From positions 1 through 22,553 of the IMG/VR virus record IMGVR_UViG_3300035725_000011: 22,553 nt of DNA. One strand, given 5' to 3'. The stretch's first letter is position 1, and every line of letters starts with the position of its first letter. The DNA comes from a virus. The position numbers and the translations under genes are program-made. The notes beneath the pieces were generated by a model. The model saw only the letters and a list, made by a program, of their open reading frames with translations. It was not told the DNA's origin and searched no databases. Shown in pieces: positions 8,157-17,140 of this stretch.

Positions 8157-9091
8157 ACTTGGACTCCAAAATCTATGTCGCCGGCCACCGCGGACTCGTC
8201 GGGGATGCCGTGCTTCGACTGCTCCGCGTGCGGGGCTTCCACAACATCGTGACGGCGACCTCCGCCGAGATGGACCTCACCAAGCCGGACCTCGTCCGTT
8301 GGTTCTTCTCTGTCCACAACATCGAATACGTCTTCCTGTGCGCGGCGCACGTCGGCGGCATCCTGGCCAACGACACGCACCGCGTGGACTTCTTGCTCAA
8401 GAACCTCGCCATCCAGACCAACGTCATCACGAACGCGGCGGCGTATGGCGTGAAGAAGCTGCTCTTTTTGGGGTCGTCCTGCATCTACCCGAAGAACGCC
8501 ACCCAGCCAATCACGCCGGACGCGCTGCTCACCGGGCCGTTCGAGCCGACGACCGAGGCCTACGGCATCGCCAAGTTTGCCGGCATCCGGCTCTGCCAAT
8601 ACCTCCGGGACGAGCAGGGGAAAAACTTCATCTGCGCCCAGCCGCCGAACCTCTACGGGCCGGGCGACCGGTTCGACGCCGCGCGGTCGCACGTCGTCCC
8701 CGGGCTAATTACGCGCATGCACCAAGCCAAAATGCTGGGGCTGCCGGAGCTGGCGGTCTGGGGCGACGGGACGGCCAAGCGCGAGCTGCTTTATGCGGAT
8801 GACCTCGCTGTGGCCCTGCTTTTCCTGATGCACGCCTACGACGGCCGGGAGCCGGTGAACACCGGCAGCGGCGACGAATGGACCATCCGCGCGATTGCCG
8901 ACGAGGTCCGCCGCGTGGTCGGCTACCAGGGCGCCCTCTTCTTCGACGACTCTAAGCCGACGGGCGTCCCCCGCAAGGTGCTGGACAATTCGTTCATCCG
9001 CGGCCTGGGCTGGCGTCCGAAGGTGGATTTTCCGGAGGGCCTGGAGCGGACGTATCGGGGCTTCTTGCAGCGAATGACGTTGGGGTCTTGA
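8153..9091 (+). CDS. fcl: GDP-L-fucose synthase (312 aa)
   Basis: Converts GDP-4-keto-6-deoxy-D-mannose to GDP-L-fucose with NADPH (an epimerase-reductase of the extended SDR family). It aligns by eye along its length with E. coli Fcl. The Rossmann motif AGHRGLVG is at residues 10-17, LGSSCIYPK at 107-114 gives the catalytic Ser and Cys, YGIAK at 137-141 gives Tyr and Lys, and His 180 in RSHVVP matches the second catalytic acid. NLYGPGDRF and GWGDGT-like VVWG-type segments follow. The ATG overlaps the sulfotransferase stop (ATGA). No GDP-mannose 4,6-dehydratase is in the window, so the substrate must come from elsewhere in the phage or the host. The stop codon lies inside the next promoter-like box. 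Confidence 0.96.
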   Translation: MNLDSKIYVAGHRGLVGDAVLRLLRVRGFHNIVTATSAEMDLTKPDLVRWFFSVHNIEYVFLCAAHVGGILANDTHRVDFLLKNLAIQTNVITNAAAYGVKKLLFLGSSCIYPKNATQPITPDALLTGPFEPTTEAYGIAKFAGIRLCQYLRDEQGKNFICAQPPNLYGPGDRFDAARSHVVPGLITRMHQAKMLGLPELAVWGDGTAKRELLYADDLAVALLFLMHAYDGREPVNTGSGDEWTIRAIADEVRRVVGYQGALFFDDSKPTGVPRKVLDNSFIRGLGWRPKVDFPEGLERTYRGFLQRMTLGS

Positions 9092-9115
9092 CATTCGCGG
9101 AAAAGTCCACACTGG
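9088..9115 (+). promoter_or_regulatory. candidate promoter P2, TTGACA-N16-CACTGG, for the endonuclease VII gene
   Basis: TTGACA at 9088-9093, 16 bases, CACTGG at 9110-9115, and the GTG start at 9123, exactly 35 bases from the first T. The TGA of the fucose synthase gene is part of the TTGACA box. Second copy of the shared pattern. Confidence 0.5.
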
Positions 9116-9122
9116 GATAGGT

Positions 9123-9605
9123 GTGAAGACTTGCACAAAGTGCGGACAGACTAAGCCCCCCGAGGCATTTCATAAATCCGCGAAATACAAGGGCGGGCTT
9201 GATTGTCACTGTCGCGAATGCAAAAAGGCCCGGCATGTTGCATATTACGCGGCGAACCGGGGCGCGGTTTTGGCTCGGAACCGCGGCTGGGCGCTGAAAA
9301 ATAAGGCTCGGGCGGCTGAATGTAACCGAAACGCCGCCTATATGCGGACACATGGGATAACCTCTGCACAGCGGGACGCCATGGCGGAGTCGCAGGCAAA
9401 CCGATGCGCGATATGCGGCTGCCCCAAACCCAAACACGGTGGTCGCGGTCAGGTTCTACACATTGACCATGACCATGTTACCGGCAAGTTGCGGGGCCTA
9501 CTCTGTTTTGAATGCAACACCGGACTGGGAAAGTTTGGTGATTCCCCCGAGCGGCTTGAGCTGGCCGCAACCTACCTTCGCGAGCATAAGCAGAATCCCT
9601 CTTGA
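9123..9605 (+). CDS. recombination endonuclease VII-type HNH nuclease (160 aa)
   Basis: Related to T4 endonuclease VII, which cuts branched DNA such as Holliday junctions. The N-terminus carries CTKCGQTKPPEAFHKS and CHCREC, a zinc-finger start often seen in these phage nucleases. Then come the linker YMRTHGITSAQRDAM, the CAICGCPK knuckle at about residue 95, the catalytic HIDHDHVTGKLRGLLC at about 113-128, and CNTGLGKFGD. It ends in an amphipathic ELAATYLREH helix. The frame opens with GTG at 9123. It splits the sugar cassette from the capsid gene and has its own promoter-like box, so it may be a mobile insertion rather than the phage's main resolvase. Confidence 0.9.
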   Translation: MKTCTKCGQTKPPEAFHKSAKYKGGLDCHCRECKKARHVAYYAANRGAVLARNRGWALKNKARAAECNRNAAYMRTHGITSAQRDAMAESQANRCAICGCPKPKHGGRGQVLHIDHDHVTGKLRGLLCFECNTGLGKFGDSPERLELAATYLREHKQNPS

Positions 9606-9629
9606 CTTTTTCGGTTTTCGGGACACTTC
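9602..9629 (+). promoter_or_regulatory. candidate promoter P3, TTGACT-N16-CACTTC, for the capsid gene
   Basis: TTGACT at 9602-9607, 16 bases, CACTTC at 9624-9629. The endonuclease VII stop TGA (9603-9605) is inside the box. Here no start codon lies 35 bases downstream; the capsid ATG is at 9779, so a transcript from this site would have a leader of about 140 nt. Confidence 0.45.
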
Positions 9630-9778
9630 TCCTACGACCTAACGGCCCTACTGGTCTGGGGCAATCGGCCTAAACTGTCTGGCGGCTGGCCGGCGCTGAC
9701 AGGGTAACTTCGCAGCCCAATTGCGAGGAAAACCGTCCGACGGATATTTCCCGAGGACAGAAACCAACTAGGTTTTTT
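9630..9778 (+). promoter_or_regulatory. capsid gene leader, no gene seen
   Basis: The longest non-coding stretch in the window. It holds no convincing short gene. Modest pairing potential is visible: CTGTC at 9675-9679 with GACAG at 9698-9702; a 7-bp arm at 9708-9714 with 9722-9728; and GAAAACCG at 9728-9735, which can pair with CGGTTTTC at 9612-9619 inside the promoter. It ends in a T-run directly before the capsid ATG. A 5' untranslated leader is my inference. Confidence 0.35.
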
Positions 9779-11059
9779 ATGGCTGGAGAATGTAACAGCG
9801 CAGACCAGATTTCTGAGATTGCGCAAAAAGACGTGTCCCGTCTCGTAGGGACTGTGGCGAAAACTCTCGCTGCAAACAGCGTGTTCATCAATGTCATCGG
9901 TGGAGGTGTCTTTCCATCAGGGGTTTCCGATGAAATAAGGTTTCCCGTTCAAATGCAGGCGGCTCCTGGCGACTCGCTGGCTCTCCCGACTTTTCAGTGC
10001 GACACTGAAGTCTGCGGAACCAACGGCATCCAGGACCTCACCGACGCGATTGATTTCACGGCTCGCTTGGAAACCAAGCGCGGTCGCGGTCCTCGCGTGT
10101 GTGTCAAGAAAGGCTACGCGGCCTTCAAGTCGAGCTACCTCTCGGCCGAAGATTCGCTCCGTAAGCTGATTACCCAATACGTGAATTCCGATATTCGCGC
10201 GCAGCTCTATCTGCGTTCGGCGTCGAAATTTAACGCGGTCGCGGGTTACGACTTCGACTCGCTGTTCACCGGTGGAACCGAAACGGACCTCGGCGTCCAG
10301 TTCGCTCCGCTCAATCCGACGGGTCCGCTCAGCTTCAAGGCTCTGCACTACGTCACGCGGTTCGTCAAAGAGGCGTTGTTCGCCTCCATGTTCGACAGCG
10401 AAGGCAAGGGTATGCCCCACGCTCGCTTCATCGGCAGCTCCGACATCATCGAGAGTTTCCGCAATGAAATTGGCGTGAAGGAAATCCTCATCGGTCTGAC
10501 GACCGGTGGATACAAGCTGGGCGAGCAATCGGTCAGCGCCTACCAGTTCGAAGAGGCCCCCGCTTACCGCGGCATCGCCTTCGGTGTGGACCAGCGTCCG
10601 CTCCGCGCCACTGGTTTCGACGGCGACGGCAACCTGATTCTGGTTGACCCCGTCGTGAACGTCGCGAACGTGTCGAAGAACACGGCATTCGCGAAAATCA
10701 ACCCCGCGTGGTTGGCCGCGACCTACGAGGTCGGGTTCCTGATGTTCGACAACACCTTCAACCGGCTGGTGCCCGAGAAGTATGTCGGCGAAGGCACGTT
10801 CAAGTATGCCCCGCAGCTTCACATGGGTGAGCTGGAGTGGCACTACATCGTGGACAACGACTGTAACCAGTTCGGCGACTTCGGCTGGCACAAGTATCAG
10901 ATTACTCGTGCCTACCAGCCGATTCGGCCGCAGCACGTCGTCCCCATCCTCTACAAGCGCTGCACCGCGGACCTCGGTCTGCCGGACTGCGCTGTGCCGG
11001 ACAGCTCCAGCTTCTCTGGAAGCGATGCGTTTGCCACGTTGGGCGTTTGCGACTCCTAA
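9779..11059 (+). CDS. major capsid protein (426 aa)
   Basis: Length, position after the scaffold and before the tail genes, and composition fit a HK97-fold major capsid protein. The N-terminal region is helical (DQISEIAQKDVSRLVGTVAK); the body is rich in short strands, with an E-loop-like stretch around residues 60-130 and an axial-domain-like end (FLMFDNTFNRLVPEKY, then YKRCTADLGLPDCAVP). No enzyme motif is present. The ATG at 9779 follows a T-run with no clear Shine-Dalgarno. It has its own promoter-like box and a strong hairpin after the stop, as expected for the most highly expressed virion gene. The call is by context and general resemblance; I cannot name the closest family. Confidence 0.8.
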   Translation: MAGECNSADQISEIAQKDVSRLVGTVAKTLAANSVFINVIGGGVFPSGVSDEIRFPVQMQAAPGDSLALPTFQCDTEVCGTNGIQDLTDAIDFTARLETKRGRGPRVCVKKGYAAFKSSYLSAEDSLRKLITQYVNSDIRAQLYLRSASKFNAVAGYDFDSLFTGGTETDLGVQFAPLNPTGPLSFKALHYVTRFVKEALFASMFDSEGKGMPHARFIGSSDIIESFRNEIGVKEILIGLTTGGYKLGEQSVSAYQFEEAPAYRGIAFGVDQRPLRATGFDGDGNLILVDPVVNVANVSKNTAFAKINPAWLAATYEVGFLMFDNTFNRLVPEKYVGEGTFKYAPQLHMGELEWHYIVDNDCNQFGDFGWHKYQITRAYQPIRPQHVVPILYKRCTADLGLPDCAVPDSSSFSGSDAFATLGVCDS

Positions 11060-11073
11060 CCGTGGTCTGTAGG

Positions 11074-11101
11074 CGTGGGGCGGGCGAAAGCCCGCCCCAC
11101 G
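11074..11101 (+). terminator. GC-rich hairpin after the capsid gene
   Basis: A perfect 12-bp stem, arms at 11074-11085 and 11090-11101, with a GAAA tetraloop. There is no T-run after it, so it may be an mRNA-stabilising 3' end or a partial terminator rather than a classical intrinsic terminator. Confidence 0.6.
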
Positions 11102-11133
11102 AGCAGGACTGAAACAATCAACTCCAAACTCAC

Positions 11134-11334
11134 ATGACTTACGTTCAAGCTCAAGCCGCCCTCCTGGCGCTCGGACATGACCTCAGCCTGACTGGCCTCG
11201 AAGGCCGCTCGGTCTCGGGTCTGTTGCAGGAACTCCTCGTCGCCGGTGGCTCCGCCATCACCGACAAGGGTGCCGGGTCCGATTACGATAACGCGCTCGT
11301 CACTGCGCTCGGTATCGATACGCCCATCAGCTGA
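11134..11334 (+). CDS. small protein of unknown function (66 aa)
   Basis: A short protein isolated between two GC-rich hairpins just after the capsid gene. It looks helical and neutral (MTYVQAQAALLALG, then SVSGLLQELLVAGG and a C-terminal DNALVTALGI). No cysteine, signal peptide or membrane segment is present. The flanking hairpins suggest that it is expressed apart from, or at a different level to, the genes on either side. A minor head protein is possible from position only. Confidence 0.6.
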   Translation: MTYVQAQAALLALGHDLSLTGLEGRSVSGLLQELLVAGGSAITDKGAGSDYDNALVTALGIDTPIS

Positions 11335-11340
11335 CCAATC

Positions 11341-11374
11341 TGGGGGCGGGCCGCAAACCCGCCCCCAACCTTTT
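11341..11374 (+). terminator. GC-rich hairpin with short T-run, possible intrinsic terminator
   Basis: A perfect 10-bp stem, arms at 11341-11350 and 11358-11367 with a 7-base loop, followed by ACC and TTTT. The T-run is short, so termination may be partial. It shares the core GGGGCGGG with the hairpin at 11074. The next GTG start is three bases after the T-run. Confidence 0.55.
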
Positions 11375-11376
11375 CC

Positions 11377-11574
11377 GTGTTCGACAACTTCAAAGTTTAC
11401 GCCGCCTCCGCCCTCGGGTTCGGCTCGCCCCTCGCAAATATTTTCCTCGACACATCCACCTCGGTTCTCGGTGTGCTGGTGTTGGTCGGACAGATTGCCG
11501 TCGCCACTGTCACGACGCTTTACATTTTCCGCAAGGCGCAAGCCCTGCGCAGCGACAAGAAAGACAAGAAGTAA
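11377..11574 (+). CDS. small membrane protein, holin candidate (65 aa)
   Basis: Begins with GTG directly after the hairpin. One clear membrane segment at about residues 29-51 (TSVLGVLVLVGQIAVATV) follows a mildly hydrophobic N-terminal helix, and the C-terminus is short and strongly basic (RKAQALRSDKKDKK). Size and charge pattern fit small phage holins, which form the lesions that start lysis. However, no endolysin is seen nearby, and many small phage membrane proteins look like this. The gene is followed two bases later by the next ATG. Confidence 0.6.
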   Translation: MFDNFKVYAASALGFGSPLANIFLDTSTSVLGVLVLVGQIAVATVTTLYIFRKAQALRSDKKDKK

Positions 11575-11576
11575 CC

Positions 11577-11780
11577 ATGAGCAACGCATACAACGACCCC
11601 GTCCAACGCCTCGGCGAAAAACTCGCTGCGGACCTCGGCATCGTCGCCAACCCTTACGACGCGGAAATCGACCTGTGGGTCCGCGCGGCTGCCATTGTCG
11701 GCGCCAGCGTGAGCACCTCCACGCCGCTCGATGAAGCCCGCGTCCGTGTGCTTCAGAACTGCACGCTCACCCCGGCCTAA
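11577..11780 (+). CDS. small protein with NDP-L-K motif, unknown function (67 aa)
   Basis: A short protein whose N-terminus, NDPVQRLGEKLAADL at residues 6-20, matches the opening of the tail-fibre-like product at 11931 (NDPDNTLLKKICLLL at 8-22) in spacing and key residues. A looser second copy may lie at about 26-42 (NPYDAEIDLWVRAAAIVGA). The stop TAA overlaps the next ATG by one base (TAATG). I know no function; a short oligomerising or attachment module shared with fibre genes is inference. Confidence 0.65.
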   Translation: MSNAYNDPVQRLGEKLAADLGIVANPYDAEIDLWVRAAAIVGASVSTSTPLDEARVRVLQNCTLTPA

Positions 11781-11929
11781 TGTATCCGGACCCATCACCG
11801 AAATGGGGCGACTCCGAGAACACGCTGCTGGGTAAGTGGCTGGAAATCCTTGGAGGGGAAGCCAAGCCTGGGGACTCAGACCACCAGCTGCTCTACCGCA
11901 TTGCCCTGCTCCTAGACAACGCTTTTTGA
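11780..11929 (+). CDS. 49-aa protein made of two copies of a short motif
   Basis: Very short, but the junctions on both sides are tight: TAATG with the gene before, and one base between its TGA and the next ATG at 11931. The protein contains GDSENTLLGKWLEIL at residues 10-24 and GDSDHQLLYRIALLL at 31-45, a clear internal duplication. The same pattern opens the neighbouring 11931 product and, less exactly, the 11577 product. Shared motif plus overlap geometry make a real gene likely. The function is unknown. Confidence 0.7.
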   Translation: MYPDPSPKWGDSENTLLGKWLEILGGEAKPGDSDHQLLYRIALLLDNAF

Positions 11930-11930
11930 T

Positions 11931-12737
11931 ATGGACACGACTCCTCGCTTTAACGACCCAGACAACACGTTACTGAAGAAAATCTGTCTTCTGCTTCACG
12001 GGGGGGTGTCGAGTGGCGTCCTCACTTTCAACACGCGTTCGGGGGCCATCACGCTCACGGGTGCGGACGTGACGGGCGCCCTCGGCTACACGCCGGTGAA
12101 TCCCTCTGGCGCCACGCTGACTGGGTCTTTGGTCCTGCCTACCGGCATCCACCTTTTCCTCGGCCCGGCCAACGCTACTCACCCCGCTCTAAAGGATTCT
12201 GGAGTGGGTATCGCGGAAGTATCTCTTCGCAAGGGCGATGATTCGGGTTACGCCAATTTATTGGTTGGGTTTGTGCAAGCCCGAATCGAGGACACGGGAA
12301 CCGGGACTTCCCCCGCGGCTTTTGAGGTGTATCACAACACTACATCCGGAACTCCTGCGATAAACTGCGGCGTGTCCTACGACATGCGCGCGGATTCTAG
12401 CACTACGGACCGGCAACTTCAGTGCCGGTTTTCCACGCTGTGGACGGACGCCACACACGCTACGCGCACGTCGCACCTGCGATTCCTTCCCACCTTGAAC
12501 GGCGTCACCACGGAGGCTTTGCGTCTTTCGAATGCCCAGGTTGACGCGCGCAATGGCGCGGTATTCGCTGTCGCCGGCACACAGGTAGTGACCTCTCGCA
12601 AGACTGGATGGACCGCAGCGACGGGGACTTCCTCGCGCGCGACCTTTGCAACCACGACTGTCACGACCGAGGAACTAGCCCAACGGCTGAAGGCGCTGTT
12701 GGAAGACCTCACCAGCCACGGGCTCATCGGCACCTAA
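11931..12737 (+). CDS. tail-fibre-like protein (268 aa)
   Basis: After the NDPDNTLLKKICLLL motif (residues 8-22) comes FNTRSGAITLTGADVTGALGYTPVN at about 34-58, the repeat type found in many phage tail fibres and host-recognition proteins. The middle is beta-rich and low in charge (DTGTGTSPAAFEVYHNTTSG), and the end is a helix (TEELAQRLKALLEDLTSHGL) that could trimerise the fibre. It should sit at the tail periphery and contact the host surface. TAATG overlap with the next gene. Confidence 0.72.
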   Translation: MDTTPRFNDPDNTLLKKICLLLHGGVSSGVLTFNTRSGAITLTGADVTGALGYTPVNPSGATLTGSLVLPTGIHLFLGPANATHPALKDSGVGIAEVSLRKGDDSGYANLLVGFVQARIEDTGTGTSPAAFEVYHNTTSGTPAINCGVSYDMRADSSTTDRQLQCRFSTLWTDATHATRTSHLRFLPTLNGVTTEALRLSNAQVDARNGAVFAVAGTQVVTSRKTGWTAATGTSSRATFATTTVTTEELAQRLKALLEDLTSHGLIGT

Positions 12738-13264
12738 TGAAAATTCTACTCGCGCTCGCACTAGCACTCGCACTGGTCGCCGGCTGCACGCTCCCGCTCA
12801 AGCCGGGGTCGGCTTCTATTAAGTCGGCAAGCGGCGAGGTGGTTTCCGTCAAGCAATCCCAGAACCCGCTTAACGAAACCGTCCAGGACTACAAGCGGAC
12901 GACCAGCCAGGAAGGCACCACCGAGGAAGTCCACACGAAAATCGGCGCGGCCCAGAAAGACGTGGCCCGCGAGCTGGGGGCCAAGCTGTCCTCGCTCCGG
13001 CCGGTGATGTGGGTCGGCATTTTGGTTTTGCTTTTCGGCGTGGCCAGCGCGGTTTGGCCCCCACTTAAGGTGCTCGTCGGTGGCAGCGTCACCACGTCCG
13101 CCGTAATCGCCGCGGCCGGCGCCGGCATGATTGTGCTCCCCGTCCTCGTGGTCGGGCATGAGATTTTGATTCTCTCCGTTGCCGCGGGTGCGGCGGCGCT
13201 CTATTTTTTCGCGCACCGACACGGCAACCTGCGAGGACAACTCAGTGCGCTTCTGGGAAAGTAA
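12737..13264 (+). CDS. lipoprotein with three membrane segments (175 aa)
   Basis: The ATG at 12737 overlaps the previous stop (TAATG) and gives a textbook lipoprotein signal, MKILLALALALALVAGC, with lipobox LVAGC and the lipid-bearing Cys at 17. A soluble polar stretch (about 18-88) follows, with SASGEVVSVKQSQ and a charged helix. Then come three hydrophobic segments at about 90-107, 117-139 and 142-158 and a basic tail. A phage lipoprotein beside a holin candidate could act in lysis (spanin-like), but spanins do not usually carry three extra membrane spans, so superinfection exclusion or another envelope role is equally possible. Confidence 0.68.
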   Translation: MKILLALALALALVAGCTLPLKPGSASIKSASGEVVSVKQSQNPLNETVQDYKRTTSQEGTTEEVHTKIGAAQKDVARELGAKLSSLRPVMWVGILVLLFGVASAVWPPLKVLVGGSVTTSAVIAAAGAGMIVLPVLVVGHEILILSVAAGAAALYFFAHRHGNLRGQLSALLGK

Positions 13265-13267
13265 ACT

Positions 13268-14431
13268 ATGTCGTGCTCTAACTGCAACAATTGCGACTGC
13301 GGCGGGTGCGGTGGCGCGGACTGCAACTCGACTTTTCCCGCGAGCTGCAACCCCCAGGCCAACTGTTCTCCCTGCAAGTCCTGTCCTCCGAATAGCGCGG
13401 ATTGTGAGACGCTCCCAAGCGCACTACAGAATTTCGTCGATGCCTTTTTCGGTTCGGTCACGAAGACTGAAATAGACGGGCAGGTCACCTGGATTCTCCC
13501 GTGCAACCTGGACATCGGCTTGCCCGGCAACCCGCGCGCGGACGGCGAAGGGCTCGCGTGTTATTTCCTGCGGCTGTTCCGGGATGGCATCAACGGGCTT
13601 GAAGGCCCGACTGGCGCGACCGGCGCGGCCGGCGAAAACGGTGCCAATCCCTGGACGATTATCCTAACCGCGTTTGTGCAGCCGACGGCCGGCGGCACGG
13701 TGAACTTCAACATCGTGGACTCGCCCTCGGTCACCGTGGGCCAGACAGTTTTCATCCCGGGGTCCGGCTACTACATCATCACGAGCCGCGTCTCCAACTC
13801 GGTATTCGCGCAGCTCATCGAGTCTGTGCCGACGCCGAACGCGGTCACCGTCCCGGGCACCCTTGTGCTGCCCTGCGGGCCGCGCGGGCTCACCATTACC
13901 GGTCCGACTGGCGCACCCGGCTTGCAGGGTCCCACGGGCGCGCAAGGTATTCAAGGCCCGACCGGCCCGACAGGGGCAACGGGTCCGACCGGGCCGACGG
14001 GGGCTGTCTCCACGAACTCCAACGGGCAGGTGGTCATCACCGGCGCGACGGACATGACGGTGACGAACTCGGACAACAAAATCACGTTCGGCATCGACGA
14101 CCCGGAAGTCACGCTCCCGACCATCGGCACATATTTCGTCATGGCGCGCTTCCGCTGCTTCAATGACATCGGCAGCGGGGACAATCTTCAGTGGGATTTT
14201 TACCTGAACAATCAGACGACTGCGACCCCGGTGCCCGGCGGCGAGCACCCGGACACCATCATCTGGAACACCGGTGGAAGCAACCACTGCACGTATGTCC
14301 ACATCTGGGCGATTGTGCAGACCGCGAGCATCAACAACATCATCGACGCGCACGTCACGTCCGAAAGTGCCTCGGCACCGCAGACGATTTTTCAGGACGG
14401 CTCGAACATCATGTTCATCAAACTGGCATGA
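13268..14431 (+). CDS. collagen-like fibre protein with Cys-rich N-terminus (387 aa)
   Basis: The N-terminus has 11 Cys in the first 46 residues (SCSNCNNCDCGGCGGADC onwards). Short Gly-X-Y runs follow at about 113-127 and 212-247 ([18 protein letters not shown]), which should form a triple helix and so a trimeric fibre. Between them lies a beta domain (PSVTVGQTVFIPGSGYYIITS). The end, about 270-387, looks like a C1q/TNF-type jelly roll head (TLPTIGTYFVMARFRCF, then WDFYLNNQTTATPVPGG), a frequent tip for collagen-like adhesins. Probably a receptor-binding or surface fibre. The stop overlaps the next ATG by ATGA. Confidence 0.78.
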   Translation: MSCSNCNNCDCGGCGGADCNSTFPASCNPQANCSPCKSCPPNSADCETLPSALQNFVDAFFGSVTKTEIDGQVTWILPCNLDIGLPGNPRADGEGLACYFLRLFRDGINGLEGPTGATGAAGENGANPWTIILTAFVQPTAGGTVNFNIVDSPSVTVGQTVFIPGSGYYIITSRVSNSVFAQLIESVPTPNAVTVPGTLVLPCGPRGLTITGPTGAPGLQGPTGAQGIQGPTGPTGATGPTGPTGAVSTNSNGQVVITGATDMTVTNSDNKITFGIDDPEVTLPTIGTYFVMARFRCFNDIGSGDNLQWDFYLNNQTTATPVPGGEHPDTIIWNTGGSNHCTYVHIWAIVQTASINNIIDAHVTSESASAPQTIFQDGSNIMFIKLA

Positions 14432-14636
14432 ACGATTGCACGCATCCGCTTCATCGCGATACCGAAGGCGATTTGTCCCGGCCCTGCAACCCGAAGGGCG
14501 CGACGAAAATCCTGCCCGGTCGCACGCTGCCGGAGCGCATCATTGTCAACCAGACGGATGACGTGCTGCAAGACGAGGACGGCTTTCCTCTTTTGGATGA
14601 GGCGTCCGGGGCCACCATCATCGACGATTTGCGCGA

Positions 14637-14640
<4 letters not shown>
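14428..14640 (+). CDS. small protein between collagen-like fibres (70 aa)
   Basis: Coupled on both sides by ATGA overlaps to the collagen-like genes before and after, so it is made together with them. It starts MNDCTHPLHRDTEGDLSRPC, with two Cys and two His that could bind metal, then GRTLPERIIVNQ and an acidic end (DDVLQDEDGFPLLDEASG). I do not recognise a family. A fibre chaperone or small fibre part is a guess from the operon position. Confidence 0.65.
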
Positions 14641-17105
<2,465 letters not shown>

Positions 17106-17109
<4 letters not shown>

Positions 17110-17133
17110 CAACTGCTGGAAATCAACCACTTC
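17106..17133 (+). promoter_or_regulatory. candidate promoter P4, TTGACA-N16-CACTTC, for the connector genes
   Basis: TTGACA at 17106-17111, 16 bases, CACTTC at 17128-17133, ATG at 17141, exactly 35 bases from the first T. The fibre gene's stop is inside the box. No Shine-Dalgarno precedes the ATG, so a leaderless start is plausible. It would drive 17141 through the tail genes. Confidence 0.55.
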
Positions 17134-17140
17134 TTACACG

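Noticed and set aside
9660-9735. Capsid leader considered as a tRNA or riboswitch
   Set aside because: No cloverleaf or known riboswitch core can be drawn; only short stems.
9917-10936. Minus-strand open frame of 339 codons opposite the capsid gene
   Set aside because: No domain, biased composition, opposite to a well-supported capsid gene.
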